Assembly (NCBI GenBank): GCA_902800795.1 | Contig: CADCFQ010000015.1 | Location: 1-64,000 of the forward strand | DNA: 64,000 bases | Source of the DNA: an uncultured Ruminococcus sp. | Lineage (GTDB): Bacteria; Bacillota; Clostridia; Oscillospirales; Ruminococcaceae | Reading direction: 5' to 3' | Part shown: piece after piece, positions 23,832 to 31,356 of the stretch | Layout of the letters: every line of letters begins with the position of its first letter | Numbering within the stretch: the first letter of the stretch is position 1 | Made by a program: the position numbers and the translations under genes | The notes under the pieces: generated by a model | Seen by the model: only the letters and a program-made list of their open reading frames with translations | What the model was told of the DNA's origin: nothing | Databases searched by the model: none

Positions 23832-23870
23832 AGCGATGCTCTCCAATATTTGGAGGACATCGCTTTTTGC
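23832..23870 (+). terminator. Rho-independent terminator
   Basis: AGCGATG-CTCTCCAA pairs with TTGGAGGACATCGCT, followed by TTTTGC. Confidence 0.75.
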
Positions 23871-23907
23871 ATATATTATGCTATTTCAAAAAATTCTCAA
23901 AAACCCC

Positions 23908-23936
23908 TTGACAAATTGTAACGTACCTGCTATAAT
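23908..23936 (+). promoter_or_regulatory. Consensus promoter of the GntR-ABC-CPBP operon
   Basis: TTGACA at 23908-23913, 17 bp, TATAAT at 23931-23936: a perfect sigma-A consensus with perfect spacing. Confidence 0.9.
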
Positions 23937-23959
23937 TGTATACATAGAGGTTATACAAT
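23935..23959 (+). promoter_or_regulatory. Palindromic operator overlapping the start of transcription
   Basis: ATTGTATA (23935-23942) and TATACAAT (23952-23959) are exact inverted copies separated by nine bases. The left arm overlaps the -10 box and the rest covers the expected start. Autoregulation by the GntR protein encoded next is the simplest reading (inference). Confidence 0.7.
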
Positions 23960-24023
23960 TTAGACTTTTGCAGTAGTTGCAAATGCTGTGAGAGCCTTAA
24001 CCCCGAAGGAGTGTACACGAATC

Positions 24024-24431
24024 ATGAATATCAACATCAGCAACGCATCTGGCGAACCGATCTATTTGCAGATTGCAAACCAGATCAAAACGCTGATACT
24101 GGAGGGAAAGCTGAAAGAGGGCGAAATGCTGCCCTCAATGCGTATTTTGGCGACTGAACTTCGTATCAGCTTTATGACAACGAAGCGTGCCTACGAGGAG
24201 CTTGAACGTGACGGCTTTATTGAAAGCTACACGGGCAGGGGCTCTTTTGTCAAGGCACAGAACCTGGAGCTTTATCGTGAGGAGCAGATCAAGCGGATCG
24301 AATCTTTATTGATAGAAGCAAGTGATACGGCGCAAAAAGCAGGTATCACGATGCAGGAGCTTCATGAGCTTCTTGACCTTGTAAACGGAGGGGATCAGCA
24401 TTTGATAATGCGATTGAGATCAAGGGCGTGA
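24024..24431 (+). CDS. GntR/YtrA-family transcriptional regulator
   Basis: A 135-residue protein with an N-terminal winged helix: GEPIYLQIANQIKTLILEGK, then LPSMRILATELRISFMTTKR and YEELERDGFIESYTGRGSFV. It has only a short helical C-terminus, the size and form of the YtrA subfamily. These regulators commonly repress neighbouring ABC transporter operons and are relieved by cell-envelope antibiotics. The preferred start is the ATG at 24024, with AAGGAG at 24006-24011. It is the first gene of the cargo operon and overlaps the ABC ATPase gene. Confidence 0.88.
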   Translation: MNINISNASGEPIYLQIANQIKTLILEGKLKEGEMLPSMRILATELRISFMTTKRAYEELERDGFIESYTGRGSFVKAQNLELYREEQIKRIESLLIEASDTAQKAGITMQELHELLDLVNGGDQHLIMRLRSRA

Positions 24432-25270
24432 CAAAGCGTTACGACGGCTTCACGCTCGACAGCATCAGCTTTGATGTGCCGAAGGGCTGCATCATGGGAT
24501 TTATCGGGCAGAACGGCGCAGGCAAGACCACAACGATCCGCAGTCTTTTACATATCACAGACATTGACAGCGGCGAGATACGTCTGCTCGGTCTTGACCA
24601 TATCAAGGACGAAACAGCGATCAAAAAACGTATCGCTGTGGTATTTGACGAGCTGCCGTTCCATGATGTGTTCAACGCAAAGGATATGGCTCGCATCTTT
24701 GAGGGTATGTATCCCGAATGGGACAATACTGTGTATCAGCAGTATTTGGAGCGTTTTCAGCTGCCTAAGAAAAAGAAGATAGGGCAGTTTTCCAAGGGCA
24801 TGAAGATGAAATTGCAGATTGCCTGTGCGCTGTCTCATAATGCGGAACTGCTTGTCATGGACGAAGCCACGACCGGTCTTGATCCGGTTGTGCGTGACGA
24901 AATTTTGCACATCTTCATGGAGTATCTGCAAAACGGCGAGCGCTCTATCCTCATGTCCTCGCATATCACCTCCGACCTTGAAAAGATCGCAGATATGGTG
25001 ACTTTCATTGACAAAGGCAAGATACTTCTCACAGGATACAAGGACGAGATCATAGAATCTCATGGCATATTGAAATGCGACAAGGAGAGAATCGCAGAAA
25101 TTGACGCTGAGGATATTGTAAGCATACGCCTGAACAATTTCGGCGCAGAGGTCATGGTGCAGGACCGTGAAAATGCGTCATACAAATACCGTGACTGCGT
25201 GATCGACCCTGCAAGCCTTGACGATATCATGCTCTACTATGTTCACCGTGATGTAAAGGAGTGGTCGTGA
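24428..25270 (+). CDS. ABC transporter ATP-binding protein of the cargo operon
   Basis: A 280-residue ABC ATPase: Walker A GQNGAGKTTT (about residues 27-36), signature FSKGMKMKL, Walker B LLVMDEATTGLDP, H-loop MSSHITSD. The signature is KG instead of GG, common in the YtrB/BcrA-like branch. The GTG at 24428 is the only standard start, but the frame upstream (FDNAIEIKG before it) looks like real protein, and a GGAGGGG at 24388-24394 points to a start near 24401, where the codon is TTT. The N-terminal strand may therefore be lost, or a rare start is used. Confidence 0.85.
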   Translation: MTKRYDGFTLDSISFDVPKGCIMGFIGQNGAGKTTTIRSLLHITDIDSGEIRLLGLDHIKDETAIKKRIAVVFDELPFHDVFNAKDMARIFEGMYPEWDNTVYQQYLERFQLPKKKKIGQFSKGMKMKLQIACALSHNAELLVMDEATTGLDPVVRDEILHIFMEYLQNGERSILMSSHITSDLEKIADMVTFIDKGKILLTGYKDEIIESHGILKCDKERIAEIDAEDIVSIRLNNFGAEVMVQDRENASYKYRDCVIDPASLDDIMLYYVHRDVKEWS

Positions 25271-26046
25271 TGAAACTGTATACATCGCTGATATATCGTG
25301 AATTGAAGCTTACACGCAAGCGTTTTCTCCTGATGCTGATCCTGTTTCTTCTGCTTGCAGCACTGATGCTGACACCGATCATGCTCGGCGGTTTTTCTGC
25401 TCCTGCTGAGGGAGAGGACGCACCGGTGGAAATGATACTGCTTTTTGTTGGAACAGTTGCTCTGACTGGCGGTTTTCTGGCTGGCACAAACAACGGCTTG
25501 CAGAAAGCGGATATCAGCACAGGCTGGAAGCGGTATTCCTTTGTCCTGCCAACCACAGCAAAACAGCAGGCTCTGTCTGATCTGCTGGTAAAGCTTATGC
25601 TTATCCTGCTGTTCGGACTGTTATCAACGGCATTTGCGATGATATACAGTGTTACTGCAAATTACAATGCCTTTGGTCTTATGCTGAATATCTATCTGGG
25701 AGCAGTCTGCGCTGTGATGCTGATAGACGTTGCATACAGCTATATTATCATGTTTGCGAAAACGAAAAAGGACTTGGGGATTCTTGGGGTTGTCGCATTT
25801 CTTGGTGCAGGACTGATAATTAAAATCGTTGACCTATTTTCATCGGGAACGAATTTGCTGAATGACAATAATCTCGCAGAACAGCCGGCTGAGGGCGGCG
25901 CTCTGATCTCAGATGCGGCATTCAATAGGTTTGTGACAGCATTGAGCTCAGGAAAAACAACACTTTGTATCGTGATAGCGTTTGCAGTGCTGTGTGCATT
26001 GTTCTTCCTCGTGATGTGGCGTTCCCACGAAAGGAGAGAGCCGTAA
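25270..26046 (+). CDS. ABC-2 type membrane protein, first cargo permease
   Basis: A 258-residue membrane protein with six hydrophobic segments (first LMLILFLLLAALMLTPIML, last near residues 232-250), the size of ABC-2 permeases in YtrA- or bacitracin-type exporters. AAGGAG lies 8 bases before the ATG at 25270, whose A is the last base of the ATPase stop. The two are thus coupled. Confidence 0.78.
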   Translation: MKLYTSLIYRELKLTRKRFLLMLILFLLLAALMLTPIMLGGFSAPAEGEDAPVEMILLFVGTVALTGGFLAGTNNGLQKADISTGWKRYSFVLPTTAKQQALSDLLVKLMLILLFGLLSTAFAMIYSVTANYNAFGLMLNIYLGAVCAVMLIDVAYSYIIMFAKTKKDLGILGVVAFLGAGLIIKIVDLFSSGTNLLNDNNLAEQPAEGGALISDAAFNRFVTALSSGKTTLCIVIAFAVLCALFFLVMWRSHERREP

Positions 26047-26753
26047 TGACGGGACTTGTTTACAAGGAATGGAAACAGAACCGATGGTTTATTCTTTCCA
26101 TGATACTCTGCGGATCTGCTCCGCTTATCGTTCTGCTTATCATGCATGACGAGATAAAGGACATCGGTGACACGCCCATTCGAATCGGCGGACTGATCGC
26201 AGGCTTTCTTGCGGCAGGGGCTTTGCAGATGCTTGTTCTGCGTGGTGATGACCGCAAGCTGTGGGGCTACTGGATCACCGCAACTCCCGACGGATACAAG
26301 GGCTTTCTCCGTGTAAAATATGAGATGATCTTCGGTATGATCGTGCTTTTGATGTTCTCGGTGCAGTTCGTGGATATGGGTTATTGTGCGGTGGCTGCGG
26401 ATATGGGAAAGGCAGATGCTGTCCAGATCAGCGGTATCGCACTTCCGCTCTGCTTTGTGCAGATACTTCTTCGTGCCATTGACATACCGTTTGTCTACCG
26501 CTTCGGCAGCAAAAAGGGCAGCTTTATCAAAATGATCTGTTTGGTCACAGTTGCAATCATTTTGCTGGCATTTCTGATATTGAATGCCGAGCGTTTCGAT
26601 ATGATTATTGAGAGCTGCAAAAAGGTAATAAACGTGCAGAACAGTTCATTGCTCCTGTCGGTGGGGCTGGCGGTATGTCTTGCACTGTACTATCTTTCCT
26701 ACCGTATCACCTGTAAGCTGTACCTGAAAGGGGTGGAGCAGTATGACCACTAA
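26046..26753 (+). CDS. ABC-2 type membrane protein, second cargo permease
   Basis: A 235-residue protein with six hydrophobic segments starting at FILSMILCGSAPLIVLLI. It starts at a TAATG overlap with the first permease, behind AGGAGAG. It ends inside the start of the CPBP gene (11-base overlap). It probably forms the channel together with the first permease. Confidence 0.75.
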   Translation: MTGLVYKEWKQNRWFILSMILCGSAPLIVLLIMHDEIKDIGDTPIRIGGLIAGFLAAGALQMLVLRGDDRKLWGYWITATPDGYKGFLRVKYEMIFGMIVLLMFSVQFVDMGYCAVAADMGKADAVQISGIALPLCFVQILLRAIDIPFVYRFGSKKGSFIKMICLVTVAIILLAFLILNAERFDMIIESCKKVINVQNSSLLLSVGLAVCLALYYLSYRITCKLYLKGVEQYDH

Positions 26754-27585
26754 AAAAGAGAATGCTAAGCGCCTCGGAATCTATCTGCTGACCGTGTTTG
26801 CGTTCATGCTGATATTCGTTCTTTGTATAAAGCCTATGAATGCGTCAAATACGGTGTTCTATATCATATACATGATATTTTCATTCTCTCCTGCCATCAC
26901 AAGCCTCATCACAAGAGCTGTCACCAAAGAGGGCTTTCGTGATATGAAGCTGCACCTGAGACTCAGCGGCAATTTCAAATGGTATCTGCTGGCATTCGGG
27001 CTTCCGCTGATCTGCTTCTCCGCTAAATTCCTGCTTCCTGTTATCATAAGTGGTCATGCTGACTGGCTCGGCGCTTTTACGGCTCAGAATGTGCTGACAA
27101 GTGTATTTACCCTTGCAGCAATGTCGGCGGTCATGTCGATCGGTCTGATCGGTGAAGAACTGGGCTGGCGTGGGTATATGAATCAGAAAATGGAACCGCT
27201 GCTCGGCACAGTCGGAACTTGTATCGTGGGCGGCATCGTGTGGGGACTGTGGCATCTGCCCATGGATATTGCAGGCTGTGGAGGTGCAATGTCCGATGTT
27301 TTTGCTATGTGCGGCGGAAGAAAGATACAGCTCACGCTTTTCGGCGTGTTCCTGATGTGGCTGACGAAAAAGACAGACAGCGTATTCCCCGCGGTGATCG
27401 GGCATTATATGTTCAATGAAAGTCAGGGGGCGCTGGCAAACCTCTTATATCAGGGGAGTATCCCCGAAAATGCTGACCTTGGTGTGATCGCAGATGTATT
27501 TGAGTATCTGCCGATGATCCTGCTGGCGGCGGTGTTTATGATAATGCTGTTTCATGACAATAGCAGAACTCCAAAAACTGCATAA
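26743..27585 (+). CDS. CPBP-family intramembrane metalloprotease
   Basis: A 280-residue membrane protein with about eight segments. It carries the CPBP (Abi, CaaX-protease-like) motifs: GEELGWRGYM (Glu-Glu, about residues 134-143), GLWHLPMD (His), and HYMFNES near residue 222. Family members in Gram-positive bacteria often sit in bacteriocin loci and give self-immunity or process peptides. Here it is the last gene of a regulator-ABC operon on a mobile element, which suggests resistance to an antimicrobial peptide or envelope antibiotic (inference). Confidence 0.9.
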   Translation: MTTKKENAKRLGIYLLTVFAFMLIFVLCIKPMNASNTVFYIIYMIFSFSPAITSLITRAVTKEGFRDMKLHLRLSGNFKWYLLAFGLPLICFSAKFLLPVIISGHADWLGAFTAQNVLTSVFTLAAMSAVMSIGLIGEELGWRGYMNQKMEPLLGTVGTCIVGGIVWGLWHLPMDIAGCGGAMSDVFAMCGGRKIQLTLFGVFLMWLTKKTDSVFPAVIGHYMFNESQGALANLLYQGSIPENADLGVIADVFEYLPMILLAAVFMIMLFHDNSRTPKTA

Positions 27586-27588
27586 CGG

Positions 27589-27625
27589 AAATAACGCTCT
27601 CGATGTATCTGAGAGCGTTATTTCT
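27589..27625 (+). terminator. Terminator of the cargo operon
   Basis: AAATAACGCTCTC and GAGAGCGTTATTT (27611-27623) enclose nine bases and are followed by CTTTT. Confidence 0.9.
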
Positions 27626-27696
27626 TTTCAGCGGATATAATCCCCATTATCATCACAGACGGCTCTGATTGGATTTCCGTTCGTTTTAGAGTGCTT

Positions 27697-27894
27697 TCAA
27701 GCAGAAGTCGGCTCGGCAATGCCGTGAGTGGCTTCATACTCTCTGACACGGCGATAGAAAGTATTAGCCGACAAGCCCATTCTCCGCATAAAGTCCCTGC
27801 CCGTGATGTTCTTCGACTTCCATTCCCCATAGAGCTGACCGAACCTCGTCCGGTCGATTGGGGCGGGCTTTCTGCGACACGGACAGTTTGGCAA
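27697..27894 (-). CDS. Small helix-turn-helix protein near the right end of the element
   Basis: A 65-residue basic peptide: CRRKPAPIDRTRFGQLYGEW, then ITGRDFMRRMGLSANTFYRR and VREYE. The second part has the look of a resolvase-type or homeodomain-like HTH found in short mobile-element proteins. The only start is a TTG at 27894 without a clear ribosome site, so the start or the gene's activity is uncertain. A possible role as a recombination accessory factor is only positional. Confidence 0.5.
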   Translation of the reverse strand: MPNCPCRRKPAPIDRTRFGQLYGEWKSKNITGRDFMRRMGLSANTFYRRVREYEATHGIAEPTSA

Positions 27895-27916
27895 TTCAAT
27901 ATTATATCCGATAAAT

Positions 27917-27958
27917 AACAGGCTCAGATGCGTCCAAATTGCCTCCGAGCCTGTTTAT
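27917..27958. terminator. Hairpin near the right end of the element
   Basis: AACAGGCTC (27917-27925) and GAGCCTGTT (27947-27955) form a hairpin followed by TATTATATAAT on the plus strand. Confidence 0.5.
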
Positions 27959-28014
27959 TATATAATATACAGAATATCGAAAAGTGCGTAGATACGTTGT
28001 TTTTATCTGTATCC

Positions 28015-28152
28015 TTAAATGTGTGAAACTCCGCACTCCCATTTTGACACTGCCTTGTCGCTGACGCAGATACGATCTGCAAGCTGTTTCTGGGTGAGCC
28101 CCATCTGTGTTCTCAGGTCTCTTATGAGTCCTCCGGTCTTTACCTGATCCAT
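28015..28152 (-). pseudogene. 5' part of the HTH-regulator gene split by the mobile element
   Basis: GGAGG lies 7 bases before an ATG at 28152 that starts an XRE-type HTH: GGLIRDLRTQMGLTQKQLAD, then RICVSDKAVSKWE. After TGG GAG the host frame ends, and the element supplies CGVSHI and a stop. The continuation WETGNGCPDI lies at 18792. A 45-residue peptide could still be made, but the regulator is broken. Confidence 0.88.
28036..28041. other. attR: Right attachment-site core (attR)
   Basis: CTCCCA on the plus strand, identical to 18787-18792. Element sequence is on the left and host HTH gene on the right, in the register that restores the host frame. Confidence 0.75.
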
Positions 28153-28253
28153 ATTCCCGCCTCCCTTGTTTCTATTATACCCGAAATGGAGCTTTTGTCA
28201 ATCTACGTTCAGTAGAACCCGTTGACATACTCTGTGTAAGGCAGTTAAAGCAC

Positions 28254-28282
28254 TTGAAATTATTAAGAAAATGTGATATACT
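28254..28282 (+). promoter_or_regulatory. Promoter of the STAS-SpoIIE operon
   Basis: TTGAAA at 28254-28259, 17 bp, TATACT at 28277-28282 with an extended TG (TGATATACT). A short hairpin CGCTGC/GCAGCG follows in the leader. Confidence 0.75.
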
Positions 28283-28339
28283 AATCACAGATAACGCTGC
28301 TTTGGGGCAGCGGACTTTATAATGACAAGGAGAGATACT

Positions 28340-28630
28340 ATGACTATTGAAAAGATACTCAACGAAAATTCAGCAGTTCTCGTTCCCGAGGGCTGGCTCG
28401 ATGCTGCCAATGCGGCGGATTTTTCTGCTGCTATCGACGAGCTTGGCAGCGATATCACCGAGCTGACTATCGATATGAGCAAGCTCGAATATATATCCTC
28501 GGCAGGGCTCAGACTGGTCGTTGCGGCCCACAAGAAGATGAAAGGTGCTCTGACAGTTACAAATGCCTCTGCCGAGATAATGGACGTTTTCAGGATGACG
28601 GGATTTGACAAGAAGCTTAATCTGAAATAA
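28340..28630 (+). CDS. STAS-domain anti-sigma factor antagonist
   Basis: A 96-residue single STAS domain. The segment LEYISSAGLRLVV carries the Ser that is phosphorylated in SpoIIAA/RsbV-type antagonists. AAGGAG precedes the ATG at 28340, which I prefer to an upstream in-frame ATG at 28322. It lies 3 bp before a phosphatase-kinase-like fusion that should act on it. In the known scheme, the dephosphorylated form binds the anti-sigma kinase and frees a sigma factor or other partner. Confidence 0.92.
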   Translation: MTIEKILNENSAVLVPEGWLDAANAADFSAAIDELGSDITELTIDMSKLEYISSAGLRLVVAAHKKMKGALTVTNASAEIMDVFRMTGFDKKLNLK

Positions 28631-28633
28631 ACT

Positions 28634-30565
28634 ATGAAAAATCACGCACTCAGAAGGATCGCTGCCACAGCTATAATAATCATTTTAGTGTTCCTGGCTC
28701 TTCTGGGGTTCGGTTCAGAGGTCTTTCTGCGCCGGAGCACGGCGGATCACTGTCATGATAAGGCAGAGCAGATAAAAAATATCTATACCGATCTGAACGA
28801 ATATATCGATCTGGATCAGCTTAGCAAGGACGCAAACAGCGACCCTTATATCACTATGCGCAGTATGTTCAAGCTGCTGTGCGAGTCCTATGACGCAAAA
28901 TATATCTGTTTGTTCACAGTCTCCGGTCACGAGCTCAACTATATCATGTGTGCGGCCAAGACCCAGGAAGACGACGACAGAGTCAAGAATGAAAGAAAGC
29001 TCGGGACAAAGGTCCGGGTGGAGGATACCTCTTTCTTTGAGCAAGCCCTTGGGGGCAAGCTTTCCGGGCCGAGACAGCTTGATAACTCCTACGGCTATGT
29101 TTACAGCTACTACTTTCCGGTCAAGGACGTAAACGGCAAAAACGCAGCAGTCATTGGCATCGACTTTGATGTAACGGACATGATAAAAAAAGCTGACCGC
29201 TCTGTCATAACCCTGGTCATCCAGGCGGCGGCTTTGCTGTTCTCTGTGCTGGGGCTGTTCCTGTTCGTGCTGTTAAAGAAAGTGTTCCTGCCTATAAAGA
29301 AGATATCTACGGCGATGAACGAATTTGACCCGGAAAAGGAACACACACCGCTGAAGATAAACTCCTATCAGGAGATAGACGAGATAAGCGAGTCCTTCAA
29401 CAAAATGTCCGGCGATATCAAGGGCTACATCTCTGACCTGAAAGCTATGGCAGACGAGAGAGCAAGAAACTCTGCCGAGCTGCATATAGCAAGAAGGATA
29501 CAGAGCGGAATGGTGCCGGAAGGGATGAGCATCAAAGCGAAAAACTTTGATGCCGAGGCTTTTGCCGTTCCTGCCCGTGAGGTCGGAGGCGACTTCTATG
29601 ACTGCTTCGAGACGGATGACAGGGTGTACTTTGTCATAGCTGACGTTTCGGGCAAGGGTGTTGCGGCTGCGCTTTTCATGGCCATGATCAAGAACATGAT
29701 AAAGCAAAAGCTAAAAGCCGGATCCTCCCCTGCCGATGCGCTGAACACTTCAAATGACGACCTTTGCGCAGAGAACCCCGAAGGTATGTTCGTAACGGTG
29801 TTTGCGGCTGTTCTCGATAAGAGGACGGGCGAGCTCATATATGCGAACGCAGGCCACACACCGCCGCTTCTGCATTACGGCACAGATGTGAGATTTATCG
29901 AGCCTGAGACCGGCATAGCGCTGGGACTGTTTGAGGACTCGGATATAACTGACGGGTTTCTCATTCTCAGAGACGGCGAGAGCATAACGGTCTACACCGA
30001 CGGTATCACCGAAGCGGTGTCTGCCGACAAGCAGCTGTTCGGCTCCCAGAGACTTCTCGATGCTGCGGCGGCTTCTATCGACAAGCAGCACACCAACGAT
30101 ATAGTCAAGGCGGTAAAAGCCTTCACCGAGGGCTGTGAACAGTCCGACGATATGACGATGCTGACCATTACCTATCACAGCAGCGAGCAGCACATTTCCG
30201 AGATCCTGCCGGCTGAAATGAGCTCTCTCGGAGTCGTTCGTGACAAGCTTAAAAGCCTTGCCGACGGCAGCGAGAAAAAGCTCAAGATAATACTTGCTTT
30301 TGAGGAGCTGTTTGTAAATATCATCGAGTATTCCGGCTCGGAAACTGTGGGCTTGATCCTTGACCGCAGCGAGAACAGGCTGACCATAAGGCTTGAGGAC
30401 AGCGGCACCGAGTTTGACCCGCTGACATCCATGCCGGATGAAAAAGAATTCGAGGACTATGACAGCGGCGGCATGGGCATACGCATGGCCGCAAAGATAG
30501 CCTCCGAGATCCGCCACAGCTATATTGACGGCAAGAACATTCTCACTATGACTTTTGAACTGTGA
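28634..30565 (+). CDS. Membrane sensor with SpoIIE-type PP2C phosphatase and anti-sigma-like ATPase domain
   Basis: A 643-residue protein. One membrane segment (about residues 9-29), an extracytoplasmic sensor of about 165 residues, a second segment (about 195-217) and a HAMP region come first. The SpoIIE phosphatase domain (about 285-500) has AREVGGDFYD, ADVSGKGVAAALFMA and GCEQSDDMTMLTI. The C-terminal 125 residues are a GHKL ATPase of the RsbW type: FEELFVNIIEYSG, DSGTEFDPL, GGMGIRMA. With the STAS protein next door, it forms a self-contained switch in which phosphatase and putative kinase are one chain. Confidence 0.92.
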   Translation: MKNHALRRIAATAIIIILVFLALLGFGSEVFLRRSTADHCHDKAEQIKNIYTDLNEYIDLDQLSKDANSDPYITMRSMFKLLCESYDAKYICLFTVSGHELNYIMCAAKTQEDDDRVKNERKLGTKVRVEDTSFFEQALGGKLSGPRQLDNSYGYVYSYYFPVKDVNGKNAAVIGIDFDVTDMIKKADRSVITLVIQAAALLFSVLGLFLFVLLKKVFLPIKKISTAMNEFDPEKEHTPLKINSYQEIDEISESFNKMSGDIKGYISDLKAMADERARNSAELHIARRIQSGMVPEGMSIKAKNFDAEAFAVPAREVGGDFYDCFETDDRVYFVIADVSGKGVAAALFMAMIKNMIKQKLKAGSSPADALNTSNDDLCAENPEGMFVTVFAAVLDKRTGELIYANAGHTPPLLHYGTDVRFIEPETGIALGLFEDSDITDGFLILRDGESITVYTDGITEAVSADKQLFGSQRLLDAAAASIDKQHTNDIVKAVKAFTEGCEQSDDMTMLTITYHSSEQHISEILPAEMSSLGVVRDKLKSLADGSEKKLKIILAFEELFVNIIEYSGSETVGLILDRSENRLTIRLEDSGTEFDPLTSMPDEKEFEDYDSGGMGIRMAAKIASEIRHSYIDGKNILTMTFEL

Positions 30566-30579
30566 TAAACCCAATAACA

Positions 30580-30624
30580 AAACGGTATATCCACCGGGCA
30601 AGCCCTGTAAGATATACCGTTTTA
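30580..30624 (+). terminator. Terminator between convergent genes
   Basis: AAACGGTATAT and ATATACCGTTTT enclose about 22 bases, right after the SpoIIE gene and at the end of the convergent transferase gene. Confidence 0.8.
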
Positions 30625-31275
30625 TTCTGTTCTGTTTTTTGCTTCTTCAAGAAGTTCTTCCCGGGTTATAAACACGGCGTTTTCCAGAAGAGCGCCTACG
30701 TCCTCTTCCCTGCTCCCGCCGGCGGCCGCAAGGGTAAACCTCTCAAAGACACGGCAGGCGGCATTGTGTTCCAGCCTTTCAGTGTCCACCGTTTTCATAT
30801 CCTGTGCAAGCCCTGTGCCCAGCATTTTCAGCACGGCTTCTTTGAGTGTCCACATCTTTATAAAATCAGCGGTCCGGTCGGTACTTTTCTCAAGCGCCTG
30901 CTTTTCGCTCTGCGTGCAGACAAGTGCTGTCACCCCGTCCGGGATGTCCACCGTCTCCTGGATATCTATACCGACATTGAATTTTGAAACTATACAAGCG
31001 CTGGCGTTCGCACAGTGACTGAGGTTGAAATGAATGTCCTCACAGCCCTTGAGTGCCGGCTTTTCCATATCCCCTCCTGTCAGCTCAAAGTCAGCTATCT
31101 CGAACTGTCTTCTGAGCGCCAGAGACAGCAGCAAATATGCCGCCGCACAGCCAAGCTTGTCCTCACGGCGCCTCAAAGCATCGAACTTTTTCTGCCTTTT
31201 CTTATCCAAGCTGCGGCGCATCAGATCAAGCTCATCGCTGCTTATTTCTTCCCTGTTATCGAAAACATATATCAC
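30622..31275 (-). CDS. 4'-phosphopantetheinyl transferase, Sfp type
   Basis: A 217-residue protein with the three family motifs: KPALKGCEDIHFNLSHC (about residues 72-88), GIDIQETVD (metal-binding Asp, about 101), and FIKMWTLKEAVLKMLGTGL (about 138-156). It moves the phosphopantetheine arm from CoA to carrier proteins. The size fits the Sfp/HetI class, more often tied to peptide or polyketide synthesis than the short AcpS. The start is GTG at 31275 with AGGA nearby. No synthase gene is in the window, so it may serve a locus elsewhere. Confidence 0.92.
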   Translation of the reverse strand: MIYVFDNREEISSDELDLMRRSLDKKRQKKFDALRRREDKLGCAAAYLLLSLALRRQFEIADFELTGGDMEKPALKGCEDIHFNLSHCANASACIVSKFNVGIDIQETVDIPDGVTALVCTQSEKQALEKSTDRTADFIKMWTLKEAVLKMLGTGLAQDMKTVDTERLEHNAACRVFERFTLAAAGGSREEDVGALLENAVFITREELLEEAKNRTE

Positions 31276-31304
31276 CTGTCCTCACCGCCCTTTTTAAAAT
31301 GCAG

Positions 31305-31340
31305 CAAATGGTATCCTTGCCGGAGCGGGGATACCATTTG
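31305..31340 (-). terminator. Likely terminator of the tmRNA gene
   Basis: CAAATGGTATCC and GGATACCATTTG form a perfect 12-bp stem 17 bp beyond the CCA end of the tmRNA; a short T-run (ATTTTA) lies a few bases further. Confidence 0.7.
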
Positions 31341-31356
31341 AAGATAATATGCGTTA

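Larger units (their letters stand above)
18787..28041. mobile_element. Integrated mobilizable element, about 9.25 kb, with serine recombinase
   Basis: The element has a large serine recombinase at its left end, a TnpW-like peptide, relaxase and MobC, and a regulated ABC/CPBP cargo operon. Both ends were set from the interrupted host gene: TGGGAG (minus strand) is present at 18787-18792 and at 28036-28041, and joining the outer sequences restores one frame. There are no conjugation (type IV secretion) genes, so it would need a helper; it is an IME rather than an ICE. It resembles the Tn4451/TnpX class in gene order. Loss as a circle is an inference from the class. Confidence 0.88.

Noticed and set aside
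18793..28021. CATTTAAGGA (18793) and TCCTTAAATG (28012) as terminal inverted repeats of a DDE transposon
   Set aside because: They lie at different distances from the two ends, and the element encodes a serine recombinase, which does not use such repeats.
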